Shown here piece by piece: positions 9,862-19,224 of a DNA stretch of 41,001 nt; position 1 is the first letter of the stretch; each line of letters starts with the position of its first letter. The notes below the pieces were generated by a model. It saw only the letters and a program-made list of their open reading frames with translations. It had not been told where the DNA came from and did not search any database. The stretch comes from Deltaproteobacteria bacterium (GTDB taxonomy: Bacteria > Myxococcota > B64-G9): NCBI GenBank assembly GCA_030622135.1, contig JAUXGL010000014.1, positions 1 to 41,001 of the forward strand, in the 5' to 3' direction. The translations under genes were made by a program, and so were the position numbers.

Positions 9862-11118
9862 ATGAAGACTGGCGATGCCCTGAAAGCATCTACTCGCTTT
9901 CCGGTGAATGCGATCACCCATATTCATACCGAGTACTCGAACGGCTCAGCCTCAAAACTGGATCCCATGGTAAGAAGAGCCGTCTGTGAGGCTCTTGGAC
10001 CGGAGACGATTTTCAAGTGGGGTGAATGTTTCACAACCGTGGAGAAGTTGCTGGCCTTGCTCAAGAGTCCTCATCGGCGACGGAATCCATCGATCGGCAT
10101 CATTACGATAACCGACCATATGAATCACCGACGTCATTTCTTCTCAGATGAAGTCTTGCGCGTTGCAGCCAGGGAACCCAGGATTGCTGCTTGCGCTGAG
10201 GTCTTCTGTATCGACCAGGATGGGGACGGCTTATATCGAGTAGCTCCCGAAGTATTGGTCTACGGTGATGGGAACCCAGTCGAGAGTGAATACGGAGAGT
10301 ACTTCGGTTTATCGCAGACACTATTGGAAAAACTATTCAGAACTTGCCGGGCAAAAGGATCGGATAGAGTCCAGACCTCCCGGGTTCTCGACTTCTGTGA
10401 AGAAAACGGCATTGCGTGCTGCTTGGCCCATCCTTTCGACGGGCACGAACTTTCTCTCGAAGCCACGTTTGATCTAATCTCTCGGGCCCGCTTGGTAGAG
10501 ACGATAAACGGAGGATTTTCCGCCATCAGTGCTAGGATTCTGGAAGACTTCATCGCATTTCAAAATCGGGTGGTCACCGGCTGTCGTCTTTCAAAGGAAG
10601 ATGCGTTGCGCTATCCCGTTGCCCAAAGACTCGCTAGTCGAATCATGTCGGAGGGCCGCTCTGTGTTGCATCCATGGGGGGGATCGGACGCCCACGAACA
10701 TAACTTCGCGCGTGTTGTAGTGAATTACCTATCGGACAAACCGAATCCTTCCGCAGGAGATCTCTTTCGGACCATGATCGAGACTCCTGTAGAAACTCTC
10801 CTGTCAGAAGGAACCTTTGCAGTCGTTGGAGAACCTGGCACGGTCGTTTCGGGGCTCACTGATATCATGCGTATTGTTGCTCGAAACATGTGGAGAAACA
10901 AGCGAAGTATATTCAATACTCCTTTGAGATCCTGGAGAATAGCTTCAACCGCTGTCAGAGTGGTTCAAGAAGAACTCCGTCACCGACATCAAAGACAGTC
11001 GACACTACTCCATCAGGTGGAGCACGACTTCGGTTTCAACAAGCTTCTGCCTCCCGTGGTGTTATCAAATGAGGTCCATGAGCCCGCTCAAAAATCAATG
11101 AAATTGGTTCTTTCATAG
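9862..11118 (+). CDS. PHP-domain metal-dependent phosphoesterase-like protein
   Basis: 'THIHTEYSNGS', 'ITITDHMNHRRHF', 'CAEVFCID', 'CLAHPFDGHE', 'GGSDAHEHNF' match PHP metal-binding motifs. Confidence 0.75.
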   Translation: MKTGDALKASTRFPVNAITHIHTEYSNGSASKLDPMVRRAVCEALGPETIFKWGECFTTVEKLLALLKSPHRRRNPSIGIITITDHMNHRRHFFSDEVLRVAAREPRIAACAEVFCIDQDGDGLYRVAPEVLVYGDGNPVESEYGEYFGLSQTLLEKLFRTCRAKGSDRVQTSRVLDFCEENGIACCLAHPFDGHELSLEATFDLISRARLVETINGGFSAISARILEDFIAFQNRVVTGCRLSKEDALRYPVAQRLASRIMSEGRSVLHPWGGSDAHEHNFARVVVNYLSDKPNPSAGDLFRTMIETPVETLLSEGTFAVVGEPGTVVSGLTDIMRIVARNMWRNKRSIFNTPLRSWRIASTAVRVVQEELRHRHQRQSTLLHQVEHDFGFNKLLPPVVLSNEVHEPAQKSMKLVLS

Positions 11119-11331
11119 GCTGCGTAATACCAGCGAACATGGGTATTTCAGGGCGGGTCTTTTCTTCTGTCCGCCTTTGCTGGAACCGACCAGGGGGAAC
11201 GCGACGACGCCATGGGCCGGTTATAGCCGCAATCATTGCGACAGCTTATAACCTGCTGGGAAATTTGGATTATTTCCCGTCATTGCTACCTTTGCGTGGA
11301 GGTGATAGAAATATGGGTAGGGAGGTTTGAT

Positions 11332-11790
11332 GTGAGTGGGAGCACTGGTAGTTGGAAGAGGATGATTCTTGTGGTGATTTCTTTGGGATTGTTGGTGGGA
11401 TGCGGTTCGAATGGTAATGAAGACGATCGCAGGTATCCGGAGATCTGCGACGCCATCATCGATTGCGAGGCGATGACCAAGGACCATTGCATGAGCGTCT
11501 ACGGACCGTTCGTGTTTTTGGACGAATGTATTCAGGCGGTAAAGCAGGCCTCTTGTGAAGAGCACCAGCAGGCTCCGCCGCCGTATTTAGATACCTGCTT
11601 TCCACCTTGCATGGGCATCGACTCAACCTGCCAGGGTGACGAGATCACGGTTTGCTCTCAGGGGCGGACCAAGGTTTCTTTGTGCATCGAGGTGTGCAAG
11701 ATATCCGGGAAGGACTATACCGGAGTTTGCGCCAACCAGTACGGCGAAGAGATGTCACCCACCGGGCTGGACATGTGCTGGTGCGAGTAG
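11332..11790 (+). CDS. Cys-rich putative lipoprotein
   Basis: Lipobox 'SLGLLVGC'. GTG start at 11332 preceded by GGGAGG. Many Cys residues (13+) in a short mature region. Confidence 0.65.
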   Translation: MSGSTGSWKRMILVVISLGLLVGCGSNGNEDDRRYPEICDAIIDCEAMTKDHCMSVYGPFVFLDECIQAVKQASCEEHQQAPPPYLDTCFPPCMGIDSTCQGDEITVCSQGRTKVSLCIEVCKISGKDYTGVCANQYGEEMSPTGLDMCWCE

Positions 11791-11903
11791 TTCGCTTTGG
11801 TCGGAAACTTTCCGCTTGATAATTGTCTGCACGGATTGACAGTATATCGCCTGAAAAAGTAGTATTATAAGACTCGTGAAATAACAGCCAGCGGAGGAAT
11901 TTT

Positions 11904-12584
11904 ATGAAAAAATTGATGATTGTTTTGGCGGTACCGATGACGATCGTCGCCGCCCTGACCGTAGCGGAAGTGTCGGGCGGATGTGGGCTTCTGGACGCGG
12001 CCGACGAGATCTGGATCGGCCCGATCACCCAAACGTTCGAATTCGACCTCGACGCCAACGACATCCGCACCCAACTCGAGACCCAGTTGGGAGTTTCCCT
12101 GGCCGGACTGACGGAGTTTCCCGCCCAGGTGGGCGACTTCCAGCGCACCCTGGAGATAGAGACACCGCCCGAAAAGGTGGATCTCTCCGGCGAGGAGGAT
12201 CTGAAGAAGTACGTCGAGGCCGGCAAGATCAAGAGCGTGAAGATCGAGTCGATCAAGTACAACGCCACCCAGAACACCCTCAACTACGATATCCCCGGCA
12301 TGGAGATTTACATGGACGACTATGCGGCGAACGAGATCACCGCATCGTCCAAGCTAATCGCCACGCTGCCGACCATCGCAGCCGGGACCACCGAGCCGAA
12401 AGAGGTCGATTGGGCTTCCAACGGAAAGAGCATCATGAACGACTTCCTGATGAGCTTCAAGTTCGCCATCATGGGCAAGACCAGCGTGGAGATCGACACC
12501 ACCAAGAACCGCGCCATTCCAGCCGGCCGGATGATAGGCACGGTGGAAGTGAAAGTGAAGTTCTCCGTCGATCCCATACCCTAA
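11904..12584 (+). CDS. Hypothetical exported protein
   Basis: RBS GGAGG before ATG; signal peptide 'MKKLMIVLAVPMTIVAALTVAEVSGGCG'. Confidence 0.65.
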   Translation: MKKLMIVLAVPMTIVAALTVAEVSGGCGLLDAADEIWIGPITQTFEFDLDANDIRTQLETQLGVSLAGLTEFPAQVGDFQRTLEIETPPEKVDLSGEEDLKKYVEAGKIKSVKIESIKYNATQNTLNYDIPGMEIYMDDYAANEITASSKLIATLPTIAAGTTEPKEVDWASNGKSIMNDFLMSFKFAIMGKTSVEIDTTKNRAIPAGRMIGTVEVKVKFSVDPIP

Positions 12585-12588
12585 TAGG

Positions 12589-13260
12589 ATGTCCGCCAAA
12601 GCCATCATCGCCGCATTAGCCGTGGTCATCGTCGGGGTGGGTGGAGTGATCCTCATGCTCACCTTGGGCCGGGGGCACACCGTCTACGTGCCCGACGACG
12701 CGGTCCGGCACCGGGAAAAGGGAGAGTTCTTGGTCAACAAGCGGCGGCACACAACCAACCGGCAGAAGAAAGCCGAGCTGCTTACCCAGGCCATAGACGA
12801 GTTCAAGCTGGCGTTGAAATCCAAGCCCGATTTCGAGGTGGCCCACAACATGCTGGGGCACTGCTACATCGAGCGGGGCCAATGGGAGGACGCCCTCCTG
12901 AACCTAAATCAGGCCCTGAAGATCCGCTCGGACTACCCCGCCGCCCGGTTCAACCGCGCGCGGGTCTACCAGCGGCTCTCCGTCGGAAAGCGGGATCACC
13001 GGTACATCGACATGGCCATCGCCGACTACCGGGTGGCTCTCAAGTCGGAACTGGCCGCCAACTTCGTCGGCGACCTGCACAAGGCCCTGGCCGACGCCTA
13101 CCGCCAGAAGGGCGATTACCGGCAAGCCATCGAAGAGCTGAAGGCCTACATCAAGAAGGCCCCGCACGCTCATGACGCAGTGCTGGTCAGAAGGAAGATC
13201 CGTGGGTTGCAGCTGATGCGGAAAGGCACCGCCCCCCCCCTGAGCGCACCACTTCATTGA
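12589..13260 (+). CDS. TPR-repeat protein with N-terminal membrane anchor
   Basis: 'AIIAALAVVIVGVGGVILML' TM; TPR units 'AHNMLGHCYIERGQWEDALLNLNQALKI', 'ALADAYRQKGDYRQAIEELKAYI'. Confidence 0.75.
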   Translation: MSAKAIIAALAVVIVGVGGVILMLTLGRGHTVYVPDDAVRHREKGEFLVNKRRHTTNRQKKAELLTQAIDEFKLALKSKPDFEVAHNMLGHCYIERGQWEDALLNLNQALKIRSDYPAARFNRARVYQRLSVGKRDHRYIDMAIADYRVALKSELAANFVGDLHKALADAYRQKGDYRQAIEELKAYIKKAPHAHDAVLVRRKIRGLQLMRKGTAPPLSAPLH

Positions 13261-13349
13261 CTTACGGGTAGCCCGCCGAGTTGGACACCGCCAGCGTGTG
13301 CGAGGTTCGGTGTGGATTTTGGTCTCCACATGCGCTATACGAGCAGGAC

Positions 13350-15140
13350 ATGAGTGCCGCAACCATCACCTTCGCATGCACCCTTCTGCTGGGCCAGCTC
13401 TTCCCCGTGGATCCTGCGATTCATTCCGACGACTTCATTTCCATCAGCTGCCCCAACCGCCGCTCTTGCCTGATCCTGGACAATGCCGGGAACATCTGGT
13501 TCGCGCCGGGGGGAGACACCAAGCTGGTCTGGAGGTCCAACCAAGAGCAGATCGGACTCAAAAAGATCCGCTTTACCGGACTGATCGACGGCTGGGGACT
13601 GGATCGCAACGGGGGCCTGTGGCGAACCCGAAATGGGGGAAGATCCTTCATCCCGATCCCCTCTCCGGGTGGGTCGCCCGCGGTCGACATCCGGGGACAC
13701 GGGGATTTCTGGCTGGGCACCCGAGACGGATCGCTGTTTCGGCTGCACCGGAAGAAAGCAGCCGTCGCCGTCGCAAAAATCCGCGGCGCAACCGGCCTCA
13801 AGTTCTTCGATTTCAACCAGAAGGATCTCATCGCCGCGATCGCGACGGACGGCTCCCTGCTGGTATCGGTTGACCGGGGCCTGAAGTGGACCCGCACCCG
13901 GCCCTTGGCGGGAGACGTAACCGGGCTGGCGGTGGACAGCCAGGGCCACATCGTGGTTTCGGGTTGCCGGGGAACCGTGGCCCTCTCTTTGAACTCGGGC
14001 CAGACCTTCAAATCCCTGAAGCTTCCCGAAACTCCCGGGTCCTGGGGCAGCACCTGTTTGACCTCGGGGGGTTTTCTCGCCGACGGTAGATTTATGCTGT
14101 TCGGCATTCCCGAAAACGTTTTGGTCGGCCACCCGGGCTCGGGCCTGCTTACGAATTTTCCAATCCCCCCGAAACGTAACTGGCGCGATGCCGCTCTCCT
14201 GCGACGGTCCGAGGCCTTGCTGGTGGGAGACGGAGGAGCCCGGGCTCGCCTAAAGGCGCCCTGGGGCCGGGAGCTTGCCTACACGCCGGTGGGAAAGAGC
14301 CGATCCACCGTTACCGATACTCAGGTGCTCAAGCGCAGGCACTTCTGGGTGGCCTACATGAGCGGTGAGATCCAATACTCCGCGGGCGGCGGAGACAAAT
14401 GGGAGCAACTTTCACAACCCGCGAAGGAACCGTTACGAATCTCTTTCGTGGACGAAAAGCGCGGATTTGCCCTGGCGGGACACCACGGCATCTTGAGCAC
14501 TTCGAACGGCGGGCGCAGTTGGAAAAGCCTCGGGAAATGGCCGGACACATTCCTCAACGACATCTTCTTCGTCGACGGACAGAACGGATGGGCGGTGGGG
14601 AAAATCGGCTGCGTGATCCGCACTACGGATGGAGGAAAGACCTGGACCCTGAACCGGCTTCCCACCGATCGCGACCTCAATCAGGTCCAGTTTGTGGACC
14701 AGAACCGGGGCTGGGTGGTCGGCGACAAGCAAGCGGTGTTCCACACGCAAGACGGCGGGCGCAGCTGGTCGAGAATGCTTTCCGGACGCGGGTCGCTCTA
14801 CGCCCTGCACTTCGAATCCTCCGGGGAGGGCTGGGTATGCGGCGATGCCGGCATCGTGCTGCACACGACGGACGGGGGGAAATCCTGGACGCCCCAGCCC
14901 GCGCCCACCCACAACACCCTGCGGGCCATGAGTTTCCTGGGGGCCAACCGTGGGCTGGTAGGCGGAGAGGCGGGGCAGGTTTTTCTCACCAAGGACGGAG
15001 GCAAGAGCTGGAAACCGTTGAAGCTCAACACCCGGACCCGGGTGGTCACCATCTCGTGCGACCGGCGTACGGCCGGTTGCCTGGTGGGCGGCGACCGGGG
15101 CCTCTTGCTCCACGGAACCCCCTTCCGGTTCCACCGTTGA
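13350..15140 (+). CDS. Ycf48/BNR-repeat (beta-propeller) exported protein
   Basis: Multiple 'TTDGGKSWTPQ', 'TQDGGRSWSRM', 'TKDGGKSWKPL' and 'GWVVGDKQAV' repeats. Start at 13350 gives a signal peptide. Confidence 0.75.
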   Translation: MSAATITFACTLLLGQLFPVDPAIHSDDFISISCPNRRSCLILDNAGNIWFAPGGDTKLVWRSNQEQIGLKKIRFTGLIDGWGLDRNGGLWRTRNGGRSFIPIPSPGGSPAVDIRGHGDFWLGTRDGSLFRLHRKKAAVAVAKIRGATGLKFFDFNQKDLIAAIATDGSLLVSVDRGLKWTRTRPLAGDVTGLAVDSQGHIVVSGCRGTVALSLNSGQTFKSLKLPETPGSWGSTCLTSGGFLADGRFMLFGIPENVLVGHPGSGLLTNFPIPPKRNWRDAALLRRSEALLVGDGGARARLKAPWGRELAYTPVGKSRSTVTDTQVLKRRHFWVAYMSGEIQYSAGGGDKWEQLSQPAKEPLRISFVDEKRGFALAGHHGILSTSNGGRSWKSLGKWPDTFLNDIFFVDGQNGWAVGKIGCVIRTTDGGKTWTLNRLPTDRDLNQVQFVDQNRGWVVGDKQAVFHTQDGGRSWSRMLSGRGSLYALHFESSGEGWVCGDAGIVLHTTDGGKSWTPQPAPTHNTLRAMSFLGANRGLVGGEAGQVFLTKDGGKSWKPLKLNTRTRVVTISCDRRTAGCLVGGDRGLLLHGTPFRFHR

Positions 15141-15184
15141 CCGTCGCTATTGTCAATCATGATGCCGGGCTGGGCATATCCAGC

Positions 15185-16624
15185 ATGAATACCTTTTACA
15201 TTCACACCTTCGGATGCCAGATGAACGTTCACGACTCCGAGCGCATGGCGCAGCTGCTGGTGGGACAGGGCCTGCGGCCGGTCGGGTCTCCCCAGGAAGC
15301 CGACCTGGTGATCGTCAACACCTGCTCGGTCCGGGCCAAACCCGAGCACAAGGCGCTGAGCGAGGTAGGAAGACACCAGCAGCGGAAGAAAACCGAAGGG
15401 TGCCGAATCATCCTGGCCGGATGCCTGGCCCAGCAAGAAGGCCATCGGCTGCTTTCAAAGGCTCCCTACCTGGATGCGATCATCGGACCGGATGCGGTCT
15501 GGCGGCTACCGGAAATCCTTGCGAGCATCCAGGACGGCCACGGTCCGGTGATTGCGGTTGACCAGCACGACCGGGACAATCCCTGCTTCGTCCCCTTGAA
15601 GATCGGGAGCATTGCTCGCCGTAGCCAAGAACCCGACTTCGCCAAGGCTACGTCGGGTCGCTTCGCCGTTCCTTCACTTGATAAGCCGCAAGGTATCCCG
15701 GCGAAGGCGAGCGCCTTGGTAACCATCATGAAGGGGTGCGACAACTTTTGCTCCTACTGCGTGGTTCCCCACGTTCGCGGCAGGGAAGTCAGCCGGCCGG
15801 CGGAAGACATACTCCGGGAAGTGAAAGCGCTTGCGGATGCCGGGAGCCGAGAAGTCGTCCTGCTGGGCCAAAACGTAAACTCCTACAACGATCCGGAATC
15901 GGGCACCGGATTTCCCGGACTACTCGAGGCCCTCGACCGACAGGGAGCGGTGGATCGGATCCGTTTCATCACCAGCCACCCGAAGGACCTGAGCCCCAGT
16001 TTGATCCGGGCGGTGGCGGGACTCGATCGGGTGTGCGAGCACGTCCATCTGGGCCTGCAATCCGGATCCGACCGCATTCTCGGCTTGATGAACCGGGGTT
16101 ACACCGGTGCCCAATTTTTAAAAATGGCCGCGGCGTTTCGCCGGGCAGTGCCCGAAGTCAGCATCACCACGGACATCATCGTGGGTTTTCCCTCGGAGGA
16201 TGACGAGGATTTCAAAGACACCCTCGCGGTGGTCCGGGCCGCGGCTTTCGACCAGGCCTTCTCGTTCATTTACTCAAAGAGGCCCGGTACCGCGGCGGGT
16301 AAACTTCCGGACAACATTTCACGCCAGGTGAAATTGGAACGTCTCTCGGCTCTTCAATCCCTGCTCGTCGAGTTGGCGGCAGACAGCCTGTCCCGCCTGA
16401 CCGGTAGAATCCACCCGGTATTGGTGGAAGGCCGGAGCCTCCGAAACCCGGACGCCTATCGCGGCCGCACCCGCTGCAACCGGGTGGTTAATTTCGCAGC
16501 AGCACAATTCCTCCGCCCCGGAGAAACCGTGAATGTTCATGTAGTTGAAGTACGCGGGCATACCCTCTGGGGAGAGACCAAGGTTGACCCCAATCTACCA
16601 TGTAGAGTCGGAGACGATGGTTGA
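15185..16624 (+). CDS. miaB: tRNA-2-methylthio-N6-dimethylallyladenosine synthase (MiaB)
   Basis: 'YIHTFGCQMNVHDSERMAQLL', 'NTCSVRAKPEHKALSEVGR', rSAM 'KGCDNFCSYCVVPHVRGREVSRP', C-terminal TRAM 'VEGRSLRN..RGRTRCNRVVNF'. Confidence 0.92.
   Translation: MNTFYIHTFGCQMNVHDSERMAQLLVGQGLRPVGSPQEADLVIVNTCSVRAKPEHKALSEVGRHQQRKKTEGCRIILAGCLAQQEGHRLLSKAPYLDAIIGPDAVWRLPEILASIQDGHGPVIAVDQHDRDNPCFVPLKIGSIARRSQEPDFAKATSGRFAVPSLDKPQGIPAKASALVTIMKGCDNFCSYCVVPHVRGREVSRPAEDILREVKALADAGSREVVLLGQNVNSYNDPESGTGFPGLLEALDRQGAVDRIRFITSHPKDLSPSLIRAVAGLDRVCEHVHLGLQSGSDRILGLMNRGYTGAQFLKMAAAFRRAVPEVSITTDIIVGFPSEDDEDFKDTLAVVRAAAFDQAFSFIYSKRPGTAAGKLPDNISRQVKLERLSALQSLLVELAADSLSRLTGRIHPVLVEGRSLRNPDAYRGRTRCNRVVNFAAAQFLRPGETVNVHVVEVRGHTLWGETKVDPNLPCRVGDDG
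15620..15658. repeat. Palindromic, interleaved inverted-repeat element inside miaB
   Basis: CGTAGCC (15620-15626) / GGCTACG (15646-15652) and ACCCGAC (15631-15637) / GTCGGGT (15652-15658) are interleaved. They encode '..RRSQEPDFAKATSGR..', absent from canonical MiaB. Confidence 0.55.
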
Positions 16625-16665
16625 CATCCGCCCATGAGCATAGAAGGATGAGGTTGGAGGTTATA

Positions 16666-17187
16666 ATGGGTGAGAAGGTCAAGATGACGGTCGCAGGCAT
16701 CACCATGGACTCCACCAACAACATGCCCATCATCATCCTCAAGAGCGAGAATGACGAGGTGGCCATCCCCATCTGGATCGGATTGGTCGAAGCCAGCGCC
16801 ATAGCCACCGAGTTGGAGGGCATCCAGTTGGGAAGACCCATGACGCACGACCTGCTGAGAAACATCCTGGAGGGACTGGGCGGCAAGCTGCAACGGATCG
16901 TAGTAAACAACCTGAAGGACAACACCTTCTACGCCTCCCTGTTCGTCGAGTTAAACGGGTCCGAGATAGAAATCGACTCGCGGCCCTCGGACGCAATCGC
17001 CCTGGCTTTGCGTTGCAGCGCGGAGATATACGTGTCCAAGAAGGTGATCGACACATCGCAACACTTCGACATAAGCGCACTGAAGCAAGTTCTACAGCCC
17101 AACCAGAGCGGAGAGGGAAACAAAGACAAGTGGACCGAACTCCTGGAAAACCTCAAGCCGGAGGACTTCGGAAAATACAAGATGTAA
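16666..17187 (+). CDS. Bifunctional nuclease (BFN, DUF151) family protein
   Basis: 'IPIWIGLVEASAIATELEGIQLGRPMTHDLLRNILEGLGGKLQRIVVNNLKDNTFYASL', 'IDSRPSDAIALALR'. Confidence 0.88.
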   Translation: MGEKVKMTVAGITMDSTNNMPIIILKSENDEVAIPIWIGLVEASAIATELEGIQLGRPMTHDLLRNILEGLGGKLQRIVVNNLKDNTFYASLFVELNGSEIEIDSRPSDAIALALRCSAEIYVSKKVIDTSQHFDISALKQVLQPNQSGEGNKDKWTELLENLKPEDFGKYKM

Positions 17188-17210
17188 AACGATCCGACAT
17201 GTCCCTATGT

Positions 17211-17239
17211 GGCCCGCCGGAACCCCGGCGGGCCTTTTT
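17211..17239 (+). terminator. Rho-independent terminator downstream of the BFN gene
   Basis: Perfect 10-bp stem GGCCCGCCGG-AACC-CCGGCGGGCC followed by TTTTTA. Confidence 0.9.
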
Positions 17240-17411
17240 ACTTACTCCCCAAAGATGTGCGGTGCCACCCAAACCGAAAAGACCCAGCGCAGGCGAGGGG
17301 AGGCCGTGCCCGGTGATGGCCATGTTTTTGTTGACGATGACGTGAAGTTGACGGATGCTCGGGTGTCCGTGGGATACGGTGTAACTTACTGACTGCTCAA
17401 AGGAACCAGAG

Positions 17412-17843
17412 ATGTCCGGTCCCGGTCTAATGGTCCAACCTCTGCGGACTTTCCTGCGCTACTGGCTCCCCCTGTTGATATACATCGGCCTGATATTTAT
17501 TTTTTCCTCCCTTTCCAAAAGACCACATTCGATCCTGGAGTTCATCCCCGACAAGCTGCTGCATTTCATCGAGTACGCCCTGCTGGCCGCTCTTACCGCA
17601 CGGGCCGTCTACTCCCTGCCTAAACCCGGCGCGTGGTGGGTGGTGTTGCTGATCACTTTTATCGCCGTGGCAACCCTGGGCATCCTGGACGAACTCTACC
17701 AGAGCACCATCCCCCGCCGCAGCCCGGAACTCCTCGACTGGGTGGCGGACGCCAGCGGGGGGCTGCTGGGAGGTGTCTCCTACCTGCTGCTGAAGCGCTG
17801 GTTGGTTCGCAGAGCGGAAACCTTTAGCCTAGAGCGATGCTAG
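17412..17843 (+). CDS. VanZ-family membrane protein
   Basis: 'WLPLLIYIGLIFIFSSLSKRP', 'PDKLLHFIEYALLAALTARA', 'LDELYQSTIPRRSPELLDWVADASGGLLG'. Confidence 0.85.
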   Translation: MSGPGLMVQPLRTFLRYWLPLLIYIGLIFIFSSLSKRPHSILEFIPDKLLHFIEYALLAALTARAVYSLPKPGAWWVVLLITFIAVATLGILDELYQSTIPRRSPELLDWVADASGGLLGGVSYLLLKRWLVRRAETFSLERC

Positions 17844-18964
17844 TTGTTGGGCTGGTCCAGGAGTTTGTCGAGTCGGGAGAGGACCTCCCGCGTTTGTTCC
17901 TCCGTGCCCAGGCCGAAACGCAGGATTCCGGGGAGATACTTGGAACGGTCGCGGATATGAACACCGACGTCAGCCAGCTTTTTGGCCATCTCCGGGGCAT
18001 TCTCGAACTGCACCAGGATGAAGTTGGCGTACGTCGGTTTGCAGGGAATTCCCCGCCGGTCGCAGAATTCCTTCGTGAGGGCTGCGCTTCTTTTTACCTG
18101 CCGAATGTAACGACGGTAGTAGGGCATGTCCTCCAGAGCCGCTATCGCAGCGATCTGGGCCATGATGTTCACGCTCTTTGGGTTGAACACCCGCCTAAGA
18201 TTATTGACGATTGACTCGGGGGCCATCAGATAGCCGATTCGCAGGCCGGCCAGCCCGAAGCACTTGGAAAACGACCTGGTGACAACCAAGTTGTCCAATT
18301 CGTCAACCAACCTGGCGCAACTGACCTGGGCAAACTCGTAGTAAGCTTCATCGGATATGATCAACACACTGGGATGACGTTTGGCCAACTCGTACACTTC
18401 GGCGGGAGAGTAAATGTTGCCGGTTGGGTTGTTCGGATTCACCAGATACACGATCTTGGTGTTTTCGTCCACGGCCCTGGAGATATCCTTCAATGAGTGA
18501 ATCAAGGGAGTCTGGCCGGAGACCTTCTTGATCCCGGCTCCGGTCCTCTGGGCGAACTGCAGGAAGTGGTTGTAAGTGGGAACCGGAGAAACCACGTTGT
18601 CGGTACTATCCAGGTAGCTCTGGCAAATCAGGTCCAGGGCATCATCGGAACCGTTCGTAACCAGCAATTGGGACGCCCGGCGATCGGTATACTCGGACAG
18701 GTGTTCAAACAGCGTGGCCGAGTACATCTCGGGATACCACTCAAGCCGCGAGCCGTTGTTCAAGTACTCAAGCAACGCCTTCTGCACCCGCGGCGAGGGC
18801 GGGATGGTGGTTTCGTTCCAGTCCAGTTTGAAATGGGTGATCCCCGGATTGCTCTTGATGATATCGAGCGACGAAACCGGATCATAGGGCTTCAGATCCT
18901 TGACTCGATCCGATATCCTCGGGTTGCTGTCGAGCAGAGGATGATCGCTGGTCTTCACTTCCAT
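17840..18964 (-). CDS. HisC-like PLP-dependent aminotransferase (class I/II; histidinol-phosphate aminotransferase / threonine-phosphate decarboxylase type)
   Basis: 'NPNNPTGNIYSPAEV', 'ISDEAYYEF', PLP-Lys 'SFSKCFGLAGLRIGYLMAP'. RBS GGAGGAG before ATG. Confidence 0.85.
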   Translation of the reverse strand: MEVKTSDHPLLDSNPRISDRVKDLKPYDPVSSLDIIKSNPGITHFKLDWNETTIPPSPRVQKALLEYLNNGSRLEWYPEMYSATLFEHLSEYTDRRASQLLVTNGSDDALDLICQSYLDSTDNVVSPVPTYNHFLQFAQRTGAGIKKVSGQTPLIHSLKDISRAVDENTKIVYLVNPNNPTGNIYSPAEVYELAKRHPSVLIISDEAYYEFAQVSCARLVDELDNLVVTRSFSKCFGLAGLRIGYLMAPESIVNNLRRVFNPKSVNIMAQIAAIAALEDMPYYRRYIRQVKRSAALTKEFCDRRGIPCKPTYANFILVQFENAPEMAKKLADVGVHIRDRSKYLPGILRFGLGTEEQTREVLSRLDKLLDQPNN

Positions 18965-19031
18965 GATGCTCCTCCAATATCGATTTTAGCCAACTACTCC
19001 AAATACACCCACCAGGTCAGGAGCTTTTGAT

Positions 19032-19046
19032 GCAAATTACGTACCA
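19032..19046 (-). promoter_or_regulatory. Sigma-54 promoter (-24/-12) upstream of the aminotransferase
   Basis: Reverse strand TGGTACG-TAAT-TTGC, exact GG-N10-GC spacing; predicted 5'UTR about 56 nt. Confidence 0.65.
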
Positions 19047-19132
19047 ATCCGATAATATTCTATAAAACCGGGTCGATCCTTTCGGAAAACGGATGTATTT
19101 GTTATTCCGTTATTAATTCTTATCCCGGGAGC

Positions 19133-19165
19133 GAAAAAATCATGGTTTTTTCAAAAACCTCCATG
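19133..19165 (-). terminator. Possible intrinsic terminator downstream of the second MMPL gene
   Basis: Reverse strand CATGGAGGTTTTTGAAAAAACCATGATTTTTTC: bulged hairpin plus T-run. Confidence 0.4.
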
Positions 19166-19224
19166 AAGACGGCCCCATGACGGTTCTATGGTGTAGTATT
19201 TCGTATACAGTGTGAATACAGGTC

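Noticed and set aside
11840-11880. TTGACA ... TATTAT as a sigma-70 promoter before the exported protein gene
   Set aside because: Spacer is about 21 nt, too long for a confident call.
12000-12619. ORF 11981-12619 in an alternative frame
   Set aside because: Arg/His/Asp-rich out-of-frame translation of the exported-protein gene at 11904-12584.
14399-15184. 5' extension of the miaB ORF (14399-16624)
   Set aside because: Overlaps the Ycf48-like gene in another frame, has low-complexity Arg/Pro-rich translation, and MiaB homology begins at 15185.
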